A DNA stretch of 64,000 bases from NCBI RefSeq assembly GCF_003994415.1, contig NZ_CP034689.1, forward strand, positions 4,092,001-4,156,000, given 5' to 3'. The DNA is from Achromobacter spanius. GTDB taxonomy: Bacteria > Pseudomonadota > Gammaproteobacteria > Burkholderiales > Burkholderiaceae_B. A program made the position numbers and the translations under genes. Within the stretch, counting starts at the first letter, position 1. Each line of letters begins with the position of its first letter. The notes beneath the pieces were generated by a model. It was given only the letters and a program-made list of their open reading frames with translations, ran no database searches and was not told where the DNA came from. Below are positions 35,567 through 43,796 of this stretch, one piece after another.

Positions 35567-36772
35567 TTAGACGCGCTCGATGATCAGCGCGATGCCCTGG
35601 CCCACGCCGATGCACATCGTGCACAACGCGTAACGGCCGCCCGTGCGGTGCAGCTGGTTGATGGCCGTGGTGGCCAGACGCGCACCGGAGGCACCCAAGG
35701 GGTGACCCAGGGCGATCGCGCCGCCGTTGGGGTTCACGCGCGGGTCGTTATCGGCAATGCCCAGTTGGCGCAGCACGGCCAAGCCTTGGGCAGCAAACGC
35801 TTCGTTCAGTTCGATGACGTCCATCTGGTCCAGCGTCAGGCCGGTTTGCGCCAGCACTTTCAGCGTGGCGGGCGCGGGGCCGATACCCATGATGCGCGGC
35901 GCGACGCCGGCAGTGGCCATGCCGACCACGCGAGCGCGCGGAGTCAGGCCGTGGCGGGCTGCTGCCTTTTCATCGGCCAGCAGCAATGCGGCGGAGCCGT
36001 CGTTCACGCCCGACGCGTTGCCGGCCGTGACGGTGCCGCCTTCGCGGACCACACCCTTCAGCTTGGCCAGCGATTCCAGGCTGGTTTCACGCGGGTGTTC
36101 GTCTTTGGAGACGACGATGGGGTCACCCTTTTTCTGGGCGATCGACACCGGCACGATTTCGGCGTCAAACACGCCTTCTTGCTGCGCGCGAGCCGTCTTT
36201 TGTTGGCTGGCCAGCGCGAACAGGTCTTGGTCTTCGCGGCTGATCTTGAAATCGTCAGCGACGTTTTCGGCCGTTTCCGGCATGGAGTCCACGCCGTACT
36301 GGGCCTTCATCAGCTTGTTGACGAAGCGCCAGCCGATCGTCGTGTCGAAAATGGCGGCATTGCGCGAGAACGCGCTGTCGGCCTTGCCCATGACGAAGGG
36401 CGCGCGGCTCATGCTTTCAACGCCGCCGGCCAGCATCAAACCGGCTTCGCCGGCGCGGATGGCGCGGGCGGCGGTGCCGATGGCGTCCAGGCCCGAACCG
36501 CACAGGCGGTTGACCGTGGCGCCGGGCACTTCGATGGGCAGGCCAGCCAGCAGCGTGGCCATGCGGGCCACGTTGCGGTTGTCTTCACCCGCCTGGTTCG
36601 CGCAACCCATGATGGCGTCGTCCAGTTCTTCCCAGCGCACGCCGGGGTTGCGCGCAATCAGCGCCTTGATGGCAACGGCGGCGAGGTCGTCGGGGCGCAC
36701 GCTGGCCAGTGCACCGCCGTAGCGGCCGAAGGGGGTGCGGATCGCATCACAAATAAAGGCATTCACGGTCAT
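35567..36772 (-). CDS. pcaF: Thiolase, 3-oxoadipyl-CoA thiolase (PcaF) type
   Basis: 401-residue thiolase. Catalytic Cys91 lies in NRLCGSGLDA, the His in GHPLGASG and the second Cys in TMCIGVGQG. Closeness to PcaF is shown by the GCANQAGEDNRNVARM segment and the shared WRFVNKLMKAQYGVDSMPETAENV stretch near residue 150. It would cleave 3-oxoadipyl-CoA to succinyl-CoA and acetyl-CoA at the end of the beta-ketoadipate pathway. No pcaIJ or other pca genes are near, so a general acetyl-CoA acyltransferase role is also possible. Start ATG 36770-36772. Confidence 0.85.
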   Translation of the reverse strand: MTVNAFICDAIRTPFGRYGGALASVRPDDLAAVAIKALIARNPGVRWEELDDAIMGCANQAGEDNRNVARMATLLAGLPIEVPGATVNRLCGSGLDAIGTAARAIRAGEAGLMLAGGVESMSRAPFVMGKADSAFSRNAAIFDTTIGWRFVNKLMKAQYGVDSMPETAENVADDFKISREDQDLFALASQQKTARAQQEGVFDAEIVPVSIAQKKGDPIVVSKDEHPRETSLESLAKLKGVVREGGTVTAGNASGVNDGSAALLLADEKAAARHGLTPRARVVGMATAGVAPRIMGIGPAPATLKVLAQTGLTLDQMDVIELNEAFAAQGLAVLRQLGIADNDPRVNPNGGAIALGHPLGASGARLATTAINQLHRTGGRYALCTMCIGVGQGIALIIERV

Positions 36773-36932
36773 GGGAAGCTCGAAGTGAAGTGAAAAATTC
36801 GGGATCGGTCGATCTTAGCGCACCACATTTAGCGCCAAGTTGGTGCAGCGGCGACCTGTCCGCCACACGGACGGTGTCCGGTAGGTGTTCACCCTGATCG
36901 CGCCGGGCGCAGTCAAGAAAACCCGGTGGCGA

Positions 36933-38357
36933 TCAGGACGAAGCGGCCTTGCCCGGCGCGCCGCCCGCCTCGGCTTGTTGCGCGGCGCGGCGCGTATCGA
37001 CGATGGCCTGACGGCGAAAACGCCCGGCCGCCAAATGGTAGAACGGCTGCGGGCAGAACTGGCGCGACACGCCAGAAGCCAGCAAAGAACCCACCAATAA
37101 CCAGAACAACATCGGCTGGCTGCCCGTCATTTCCATGACCACCACGCTGGCCGTCAACGGCGCCTGCGTGGCCGCCGCCAGGAATGCCGCCATCGACACG
37201 AGCACCAACACGCGCTGGTCCACGCCCTCGCCCGCCAGCTCCCAGATGTGCTGGCCGATGCCGGCGCCGGTAGTCAGCGCGGGCGTGAAGATGCCGCCCG
37301 GGATGCCCGCCCAATACGAGGCGACGGTAGCCGCAAGCTTGGCCAGGCCGAAGCCGGCCGGCGCGCTGTCTTGGCCCGACAGCAGGTCGGCCGCAACGCC
37401 GTAGCCCGTGCCGTAGACACTGCCGGCCGTGCACAGGCCGATCACGGCCAGCACCAGACCCATGATGAACGCCGTCCAGATGGGATGCGCGCGGATCCAG
37501 GCGCGCCACGCAGCCGGCGCGGCACCCGATGCGCCCTTGCCAAGCAGCCGCGCGAAGATGCCGCCCAGCGCGCCGTTGATGGCGCCGCAAATGACGATCC
37601 ACATCACCATGCCATGCGCCAGCGGCGCCCCGCCGAACACGCCGAAATAGGGGTTGTTGCCCTGCACCGCCACCACCAGGAAGCCCGCGGCCAGCACGCC
37701 GATCAATACCAGGCGCTGCCACCGCAATACGGTGCCGCGGCCCAGCTCTTCGATGGCGAAGATGACGCCGGCAAGCGGCGCATTGAAGGCGGCTGCAAGC
37801 CCGCCCGCGGCGCCGGCGGCGATCAGTTCATTGGAATGGAAGCCGCGCAACTGCACGCCACGACGCTTCCAGAAATCGCCCCAGGCCAACATGAGCGCGG
37901 CGCCCACCTGCACCGACGGGCCTTCACGCCCGATCGACGCGCCCGCCAGCATGCCGAAGAACGACAGCGGAATCTTCCATAGCGTTTGTGCCAGCGACAC
38001 CAGGCTGCTTTGGCTGGCGCCGGGCGGCAGGGACAGCGCGCCGATGACTTGAGGAATGCCGCTGCCCGCCGCGTTCGGGGCAAAGCGCAACGTCAACCAA
38101 CGCAGGGCGGCCAGACTGAAGGGCAGCACCAGCAAGGCAAGCCAGCCGTTGTGCCCCACCCATTCGCGGTTCCAGTCAAGCGCCTTGTCGGCCAGATACG
38201 CAAACCCCAGCGACATCATCGCGACCAGGCCCGCGCCGCCAAGCAATAGCGCCATTTGCAGGCTCTTGCGTGACAGGCGGTTGATCTGGCGCACCTTGCG
38301 CCGCATCAGGCGGCGTGCGGCGGTGGTGGTTCGGCGGAAAGGTTCGGTCAGGCTCAT
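36933..38357 (-). CDS. ClC family chloride channel / H+:Cl- antiporter (ClcB-like)
   Basis: 474-residue membrane protein with many re-entrant helices. The selectivity-filter motifs are intact: Gly-Ser-Gly-Ile-Pro near residue 99, and Gly-Arg-Glu-Gly-Pro with the gating Glu near 147. A late LAAATQAPLTASVVVMEMTG motif is present. It lacks CBS domains. Whether it is a coupled exchanger or a channel depends on an internal proton glutamate that I did not align. Start ATG 38355-38357. The same strand continues to pcaF after 160 bp. Confidence 0.9.
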   Translation of the reverse strand: MSLTEPFRRTTTAARRLMRRKVRQINRLSRKSLQMALLLGGAGLVAMMSLGFAYLADKALDWNREWVGHNGWLALLVLPFSLAALRWLTLRFAPNAAGSGIPQVIGALSLPPGASQSSLVSLAQTLWKIPLSFFGMLAGASIGREGPSVQVGAALMLAWGDFWKRRGVQLRGFHSNELIAAGAAGGLAAAFNAPLAGVIFAIEELGRGTVLRWQRLVLIGVLAAGFLVVAVQGNNPYFGVFGGAPLAHGMVMWIVICGAINGALGGIFARLLGKGASGAAPAAWRAWIRAHPIWTAFIMGLVLAVIGLCTAGSVYGTGYGVAADLLSGQDSAPAGFGLAKLAATVASYWAGIPGGIFTPALTTGAGIGQHIWELAGEGVDQRVLVLVSMAAFLAAATQAPLTASVVVMEMTGSQPMLFWLLVGSLLASGVSRQFCPQPFYHLAAGRFRRQAIVDTRRAAQQAEAGGAPGKAASS

Positions 38358-38435
38358 GGGCTGCTGGCGTGCGGCGCAAAGTCAGTAACCTTACCACTCT
38401 CACCTGACCCGCAGCCCACAAACTTCAGCAGAAAA

Positions 38436-40070
38436 TCACGCTGCCGGCAGCAGTCGAGCCGACGAATGGCGTGCCGAACCCACGCCCGCGTCGAGAGCCG
38501 TGCCAACACTGCCGTTGACCTTGAAGCGGCGTACCTCCTGCGCCAAGCGCCCGGCCTGCTCCTGCATGCTGGCGGCCGCTGCCGCCGCCTCTTCGACCAA
38601 CGCGGCGTTCTGCTGCGTCACGGCGTCCATCTGCGACACGGCCTGATTGACCTGGCCGATGCCTGCCGATTGCTCTTCCGACGCGCTGGCGATGTCGCGC
38701 ACCAGCACCGCCACCTGACGCACACTGTCGACCAATTCGCGCATGGTGCGGCCGGCTTCATCGACCTGGCGCGTGCCGCCTTCGACGCGCGCGGCCGACT
38801 CATCGATCAGGGCCTTGATTTCCTTGGCGGCCACCGCTGAACGCTGCGCCAAGGTGCGCACTTCACCCGCCACCACGGCAAAGCCACGGCCCTGCTCGCC
38901 CGCGCGCGCCGCTTCCACGGCGGCGTTGAGCGCCAGGATGTTGGTCTGGAACGCAATACCGTCGATCACACCCGTGATATCGGCGATGCGGCGCGAACTG
39001 TCGGAAATGGCGCTCATGGTCTGCACCACGCCATCCACCACTTCACCGCCGCGCACCGCCACGGTGGACGCCTGCGTCACCAGGCGGTCGGCCTCGCTGG
39101 CGTTGTTGGCGTTTTGTTGCACGGTGCTGGTCAGCTCTTCCATGGACGCCGCGGTTTCTTCCAGCGACGAGGCCTGTTCTTCGGTGCGTTGCGACAGGTC
39201 GGAGTTGCCTTGCGCAATTTGCGACGACGCCGATGCGATGCTTTCACAGCCATCGCGCACGTCCGCCACAATGCGGCCCAGGCTGTCGTTCATGGCCTTG
39301 AGCGCCGCCATCAGTTCACCGGTTTCATCGCGCGTGGCGACCTGGATGTTCGTGGTGAGATCGCCCGCGGCAACCTGGCGCGCGGCCTTCACGGCCTGCT
39401 CCAGCGGACGCACGATGCCACGCGTGACCAGCCAGCCCAGCAACATGCCGATCACCACGCCGGCCACGGCCAGGATGATCATCACCGCACGCACGTTGCG
39501 GTACAGGTCCGTGGCGACGTCAACGGATTGCGCGGTGGATTTCTCCTTGCCCACCGCCAGGTCGGTCATCAGGTCATCAAGCTTTTGCGACGAGGCGATG
39601 ACACGCTTTTCGATCTCGGCAACGCGCGGATCCGTTTGCGTCAGCGATTGCGATTTCGCGGCCGCGAAGAACGCTTCCGACTCCCGCTTCCAGATCTGTT
39701 CGGTTTCAACGAACTGCGCCAGCAGGCGTTTGCCTTCTTCTTCGTGGAAATTTTTCGCGGCCTTGTCGCGCAGCACGTCCAGGTTCTTGACCGCCTCGTC
39801 GAACCGCTTCTTCAACGCTTCACGATCCTGATCGGTGCTGGCGGCCAGATAGCCGCTGAGGGCGCGGCCCGCGTAGATCAGGTGCAGATTGGATTCTTTC
39901 AGATCCGAGATGCCACGCAGCTCAGTGTCGTACAAGCGGTCGTTCAATTCATTGATGCGAGACAGCCCCCACACGCCAAAGGCCCCAATCGCACCACCAA
40001 TAACCGCCACAAGCAAAAATGCACCCGACAGGCGCGCCCCGATGCGCAAGCCCGAAAATAAGCGAAACAT
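38436..40070 (-). CDS. Methyl-accepting chemotaxis protein (Tsr/Tar-like topology)
   Basis: 544-residue chemoreceptor: TM1 about 14-34, a four-helix-bundle periplasmic sensor (35-185), and TM2 about 192-212 (AVMIILAVAGVVIGMLLGWLV). A HAMP domain and a cytoplasmic signalling hairpin follow, whose tip carries GIAFQTNILALNAAVEAARAGEQGRGFAVVA. It signals to CheA/CheW. The C-terminus ends Arg-Leu-Leu-Pro-Ala-Ala, so there is no NWETF-like CheR/CheB tether. The ATG at 40068-40070 has GAAGGGAAG upstream; a longer frame (55 codons) lacks this and is non-hydrophobic. The ligand is unknown. Confidence 0.92.
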   Translation of the reverse strand: MFRLFSGLRIGARLSGAFLLVAVIGGAIGAFGVWGLSRINELNDRLYDTELRGISDLKESNLHLIYAGRALSGYLAASTDQDREALKKRFDEAVKNLDVLRDKAAKNFHEEEGKRLLAQFVETEQIWKRESEAFFAAAKSQSLTQTDPRVAEIEKRVIASSQKLDDLMTDLAVGKEKSTAQSVDVATDLYRNVRAVMIILAVAGVVIGMLLGWLVTRGIVRPLEQAVKAARQVAAGDLTTNIQVATRDETGELMAALKAMNDSLGRIVADVRDGCESIASASSQIAQGNSDLSQRTEEQASSLEETAASMEELTSTVQQNANNASEADRLVTQASTVAVRGGEVVDGVVQTMSAISDSSRRIADITGVIDGIAFQTNILALNAAVEAARAGEQGRGFAVVAGEVRTLAQRSAVAAKEIKALIDESAARVEGGTRQVDEAGRTMRELVDSVRQVAVLVRDIASASEEQSAGIGQVNQAVSQMDAVTQQNAALVEEAAAAAASMQEQAGRLAQEVRRFKVNGSVGTALDAGVGSARHSSARLLPAA

Positions 40071-40280
40071 GCTTCCCTTCCCTGTAGTTACCCCGGTTGT
40101 AAGCGGGCATGCCGCAATCCGTTGGCCCCGTGGTTCAGCCCCCCGACCGTTCGCAACAATAGTGGCAGGAAACCCTAGGGATAACCCTAGATAAAAGCGT
40201 GTTTCATCGTCATTTCCCAGGAATGAAATCGGCAATCGACAGGTTTATGTAAGCTGAATTTTTCCTGAACGGGCAATAAA

Positions 40281-40309
40281 AAACCCCTTGGCGGTGCGCA
40301 AAGGGGTTT
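40281..40309 (-). terminator. Intrinsic terminator after sodB
   Basis: Stem AAACCCCTT/AAGGGGTTT with an 11-base loop; the A-run at 40278-40283 gives a U-tract on the minus-strand transcript. It ends the sodB message 48 bp past its stop. The remainder of the 40071-40356 gap is the upstream region of the chemoreceptor gene. Confidence 0.85.
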
Positions 40310-40356
40310 GGGGTGCAAGCCAGCGGCGTGAAAGCCGAGGCTTGTTTCTTTACCGA

Positions 40357-40935
40357 TCAGGCAAAGTTCTTGGCGGCGAACTCCCAGTTCACCAGGGCCC
40401 AGAAGTTTTCCAGATACTTGGGACGCGCGTTGCGGTAGTCGATGTAGTACGCGTGTTCCCAGACATCACAGGTGAGCAGCGGCGTGTCGGCCGTGGTCAG
40501 CGGGGTGGCCGCGTTGCTGGTGTTGACGATGTCAACCGAGCCGTCGGCCTTCTTGACCAGCCAGGTCCAGCCCGAACCGAAGTTGCCGGCTGCCGACTTG
40601 TTGAACGCTTCCTTGAAAGCGTCAAAGCTGCCCCACTTGGCGTTGATGGCGTCAGCCAGCTTGCCCGAGGGTGCGCCGCCGGCCTTGGGGGCCAGGCTGT
40701 TCCAGTAGAAAGTGTGGTTCCAGATCTGGGCGGCGTTGTTGAAAATGCCACCCGAGGACTTCTTCACGATGTCTTCCAGCGACAGCGTTTCGAATTCCGT
40801 ACCCGGGATCAGGTTGTTCAGGTTCGTGACGTAAGTCTGGTGATGCTTGCCGTAGTGGAACTCCAGCGTTTCCTTGGAAATGTGCGGAGCCAGAGCGTCG
40901 AGTTCGTAAGGCAGGGGGGGAAGAGTATGTGCCAT
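40357..40935 (-). CDS. sodB: Superoxide dismutase, Fe type
   Basis: Converts superoxide to hydrogen peroxide and oxygen in the cytoplasm. 192 residues with the four metal ligands in place: His in FHYGKHH (near 27), His in AQIWNHTFYW, and Asp and His in DVWEHAYYIDY. The residues AAQIWNHTF and the GGIFNNAAQ context favour iron over manganese. Start ATG 40933-40935 with AGAAGGAA upstream; an apparent extension of 57 codons is not conserved. It is flanked by terminators on both sides, so monocistronic. Confidence 0.95.
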   Translation of the reverse strand: MAHTLPPLPYELDALAPHISKETLEFHYGKHHQTYVTNLNNLIPGTEFETLSLEDIVKKSSGGIFNNAAQIWNHTFYWNSLAPKAGGAPSGKLADAINAKWGSFDAFKEAFNKSAAGNFGSGWTWLVKKADGSVDIVNTSNAATPLTTADTPLLTCDVWEHAYYIDYRNARPKYLENFWALVNWEFAAKNFA

Positions 40936-41001
40936 GTGTGGGTTCCTTCTGTTGAGTGCACGATCAAGCCGGTCAATTGTATCGGCAACTAATGAGGATA
41001 C

Positions 41002-41035
41002 CGCGTTAACCCCGGGCCTGCGCGGGGTTAACGCG
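41002..41035 (-). terminator. Strong hairpin downstream of xseA
   Basis: Thirteen-base perfect stem CGCGTTAACCCCG/CGGGGTTAACGCG with an 8-base loop, 10 bp past the xseA stop. There is no U-tract, but stability is high; it probably ends or protects the xseA transcript and separates it from sodB. Confidence 0.7.
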
Positions 41036-41044
41036 ACGCCTGCT

Positions 41045-42412
41045 TCAGCCGGCGTCGCGCGTCTTGCGGGTCTGGCGCACATCGACCTGCGCGCCGCCTT
41101 GCGCAAAGCTCAGGTCCAGCGTCTGACCCGCTTCCAGCCCGGCGGCGTCGCGCACGATGCGGCCGTCGGCATCGCGCGCAATGGCGTAACCGCGCGAAAG
41201 GGTGTTGCCGGGATCCAGCGCGCGCAATTGCGCCGTGGCCGAGGCCAGGCGGTTGCGGCCCTGCACCAGCAAGCGGGCATGCGCCTGACCTAATTGGCGC
41301 GCCGCGCTGGCCAGGCGGTCAGCCGCGCGGCGGGTGTCGGGTACCCGATGCGTCAAACGCTGCGCCAGCAGATTGACCCGCGCGGTACGGCGGTCTTGCG
41401 GGCCGGACCAGGCGGACGCCAGGCGAAAGCGCAGGCTGTTCAGGCGTTCACGCTGATGCTCCAGCCGTTGCGAGGGCGACACCAGTTGGCCGGCGGCACG
41501 ATCCAGCCGCTGCGCGGCGCGCTCCAGGCGGCGCTGCTGGCCGCGCGCCATGGCCTGGGCAGCTTGCATGACCTGGCCCAGCAATTCAGAGCGAGGTACG
41601 CAGGCCAGTTCCGCTGCGGCCGTGGGCGTCGGGGCACGCACATCAGCCACGAAGTCCACGATGGTGAAGTCGGTTTCGTGGCCCACGCCGCTGATCACGG
41701 GAATTTCACTGACCGCCACCTGGCGGGCCAGGTCCTCGTCATTGAAGCTCCAGAGGTCTTCGATGCTGCCCCCGCCACGCGCCAGCAGCAGCGTGTCGAC
41801 TTCGGCGCGCGCGTTGGCAAGGCGAACCTGGGCCGCCAGGCGGCTGGCGGCGTCCGCCCCCTGAACCGGGGCCGGATAGATGATGACCGGCACCTGCGGC
41901 GCCCGGCGAGCCAACGCGGACAGCACATCCCGCAACGCCGCCGCATGCAGCGACGTGATGACGCCGATTGCGCGCGGCAGCCGGACGGGCTCGCGCTTGC
42001 GGGCTGGGTCAAACAGGCCTTCGGAGGCCAGTTGCTCTTTCAGCCGCAGAAACGCTTCATACAGGTTGCCCAGCCCCGCGCGGCGCATGGCGTCGGCCTG
42101 CAATTGGTAATCGCCCCGGGGCTCGTAAAGGGAAACCCGGGCGCGGATTTCGACCTGATCGCCCGCGCGCGGCACGAAACCCACTGCATTGGCGCGGCTT
42201 CGGAACATGACGGCGCGCACCGAGGCCCGGCTGTCCTTGAGCGTGAAGTACCAATGCCCGGATGCCGCCTGCGTGAAGTTGGAAATCTCTCCACGAACCC
42301 ACAACGCCGGAATGCTGCGCTCCAGCAATTGCCCCACTGCTTGGTTTAGCTGGGCAACTGTCAGGATATCCCGCGTGAATGCGTTGTTTGTGACTGCAAA
42401 TTCAATTGTCAT
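41045..42412 (-). CDS. xseA: Exodeoxyribonuclease VII large subunit
   Basis: 455-residue catalytic subunit of the single-strand-specific exonuclease VII. An N-terminal OB-fold (about 15-110, with GHWYFTLKDSRASVRAVMF) is followed by the catalytic domain containing RGGGSIEDLWSFNDE and GVGHETDFTIVDFVAD. A long Arg/Ala-rich coiled coil comes next, and a C-terminal strand-rich tail (SRGYAIARDADG). The ATG at 42410-42412 is chosen because it starts the OB-fold region; an upstream 32-codon extension is not family-like. Divergent from exbB across a 350-bp gap. Confidence 0.93.
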   Translation of the reverse strand: MTIEFAVTNNAFTRDILTVAQLNQAVGQLLERSIPALWVRGEISNFTQAASGHWYFTLKDSRASVRAVMFRSRANAVGFVPRAGDQVEIRARVSLYEPRGDYQLQADAMRRAGLGNLYEAFLRLKEQLASEGLFDPARKREPVRLPRAIGVITSLHAAALRDVLSALARRAPQVPVIIYPAPVQGADAASRLAAQVRLANARAEVDTLLLARGGGSIEDLWSFNDEDLARQVAVSEIPVISGVGHETDFTIVDFVADVRAPTPTAAAELACVPRSELLGQVMQAAQAMARGQQRRLERAAQRLDRAAGQLVSPSQRLEHQRERLNSLRFRLASAWSGPQDRRTARVNLLAQRLTHRVPDTRRAADRLASAARQLGQAHARLLVQGRNRLASATAQLRALDPGNTLSRGYAIARDADGRIVRDAAGLEAGQTLDLSFAQGGAQVDVRQTRKTRDAG

Positions 42413-42762
42413 GAGGCTTTCCGATGCGTATCTGTCCACAGGCCATACGGAGCGGGCCGCAATGATACCTTTTCCAGCGAATTTTGCAGCGACCGCCCCG
42501 AAAGCCAATAAAAATTACGCAAGCAATTGATTTATATGGGTTTTTTAATTAAATCCCGCTGCGCGATTTTGAAGCAAACAAGCGCAAGCCCTGTGCCCAC
42601 AAGCGTTCCGGGGAAGTTTTGCACAGAATTATCCACAACTTCTGTGGATAATTCCGGGGCTTCCCCGCCTTGCCACAAAGCCCTGGCCCCGTTACAGTTT
42701 CGGCTTGATCTGATTCCACGGCGCGAGCGCTTCGCTGCCCTGGCCCCCGGGAGTTGAACGCT
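42413..42762. other. Non-coding 350-bp divergent intergenic region (xseA / exbB)
   Basis: No convincing gene. From left: promoter side of xseA with a near-match DnaA box CTGTCCACA at 42432-42440; a strongly A/T-rich stretch at about 42503-42560 (TTGATTTATATGGGTTTTTT type) that stands out in this GC-rich genome. Then come the DnaA-box cluster at 42617-42651 and a pair of flanking GGGGAAG/CTTCCCC arms around it. The exbB ribosome binding site lies at the right end. Confidence 0.7.
42617..42651. promoter_or_regulatory. Cluster of three DnaA boxes
   Basis: TTTTGCACA (42617-42625) and TTATCCACA (42629-42637) on the plus strand and TTATCCACA on the minus strand (42643-42651) all fit the TTWTNCACA DnaA consensus. 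The last two lie in a perfect 12-bp inverted repeat, arms GAATTATCCACA and complement, spacer ACTTC (42626-42654). Confidence 0.75.
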
Positions 42763-43386
42763 TTGCTTTCCATTTTGCGCGAGGCCGGCTGGCCTATCTG
42801 GCCTCTGCTGGCGACATCCGTGCTGGGACTGGCGCTGATCTTCGAGCGCTTTTTCTCCCTGCGCCGCAACCTGATTCTGCCCCGAGGGCTGAACGATCAG
42901 GTGGTGGACATGCTGCGCAACCGCCAAGACACCCCTGAAGCCATCAATCGCCTGGAACGCAATTCCCCCCTTGGCCGCGTGCTGGCCGAGGTGATGCGGC
43001 ATCGCCATCTGCCCCGCGAAGAGCTGCGCAGTGTGGTTGAAGACACCGGACGCGCTGTCGCGCACGACCTCAGCCGCTACATCCCCGCCATTGGCACCAT
43101 CGCCGTCGTGGCGCCGCTGATGGGTCTATTCGGTACCGTGGTCGGCATGATCGAGATTTTCGGCTCATATACGCCCGGCGGCGGCGACCCCGCCCAACTG
43201 GCGCGCGGCATCTCCATTGCGCTGTACAACACCGGCTTCGGCATCCTGATCGCCATTCCCGCCATGATCGCGCATCGCTACCTGCGCAGCCGGGTGGACA
43301 ACTACCTCAGCCTTATGGAGCAATCGGCCTCGCGGCTTGCCCGCACCTTGTCGCCGATACCCGCCGTGCGCGAGGGGCGTTCATGA
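42763..43386 (+). CDS. exbB: ExbB/TolQ/MotA family proton-channel protein
   Basis: Inner-membrane proton-channel subunit that with ExbD energises TonB or Tol-type envelope machinery. About 207 residues with three membrane helices (roughly 10-28, 105-130 and 150-170) and the family signature IPAIGTIAVVAPLMGLFGTVVGMI. There is no ATG: TTG 42763 is preferred because GGGAG at 42748-42752 sits 10 bp before it. TTG 42754, which adds three residues, is only one base away from that site. It overlaps exbD by 4 bp (ATGA). Confidence 0.88.
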   Translation: MLSILREAGWPIWPLLATSVLGLALIFERFFSLRRNLILPRGLNDQVVDMLRNRQDTPEAINRLERNSPLGRVLAEVMRHRHLPREELRSVVEDTGRAVAHDLSRYIPAIGTIAVVAPLMGLFGTVVGMIEIFGSYTPGGGDPAQLARGISIALYNTGFGILIAIPAMIAHRYLRSRVDNYLSLMEQSASRLARTLSPIPAVREGRS

Positions 43387-43796
43387 ATTTCCGTGGTGCC
43401 CGGGGGGACCGCGACGAGCTGGACATCAACCTGATTCCGCTCATTGATGTGTTGCTGGTCATCCTGATTTTCCTGGCCGCCACCACGTCGTTCACGCGAT
43501 TCACGCAGTTGCAGGTGACGCTGCCCGAGGCCTCGTCGGAACAAGACACGCCTCCCGCACTGGAAGTGGCTGTCAGCCAGGATGGGCGCTACGCGTTGAA
43601 CGGCACGCTGATCGACGTTTCCACGCCGCCCGAAATCGCCGACGCGCTGCGCCAGGCCGCGGCCGGCAAACCCGATGCGCTTGTCATCATCAACGCCGAC
43701 GCCCAAGCCACCCATCAATCCGTGATCAACGTCATGGAAGCCGCCCGGATGGCCGGCATCGGCCGCGTCAACTTCGCCGCCCAGACTTCACGGTGA
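43383..43796 (+). CDS. exbD: ExbD/TolR family protein
   Basis: 137-residue partner of ExbB: one membrane helix (about 17-36) with the essential Asp22 in NLIPLIDVLLVILIF, then a periplasmic domain ending in the family pattern of ALVIINADAQATHQSVINVMEAARMAGI. Proton flow at Asp22 powers conformational work on the outer membrane. Coupled by ATGA to exbB and by GTGA to lpxK. Confidence 0.92.
   Translation: MNFRGARGDRDELDINLIPLIDVLLVILIFLAATTSFTRFTQLQVTLPEASSEQDTPPALEVAVSQDGRYALNGTLIDVSTPPEIADALRQAAAGKPDALVIINADAQATHQSVINVMEAARMAGIGRVNFAAQTSR

Noticed and set aside
40171..40190. Two AACCCTAG copies upstream of the chemoreceptor gene, similar to the repeat near putA
   Set aside because: Only 8 bp shared, with different surroundings and no symmetry; likely chance.
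40226..40233. Sigma-28-like -10 element (GCCGATTT, minus strand) upstream of the chemoreceptor gene
   Set aside because: The best TAAA-type -35 lies only 6 bp away instead of 11, so the spacing does not fit a flagellar promoter.
42413..42762. Calling this region the chromosomal oriC
   Set aside because: No dnaA, dnaN, gyrB, parAB or mnmG neighbours and only three boxes; DnaA binding is plausible, but origin function is not supported.
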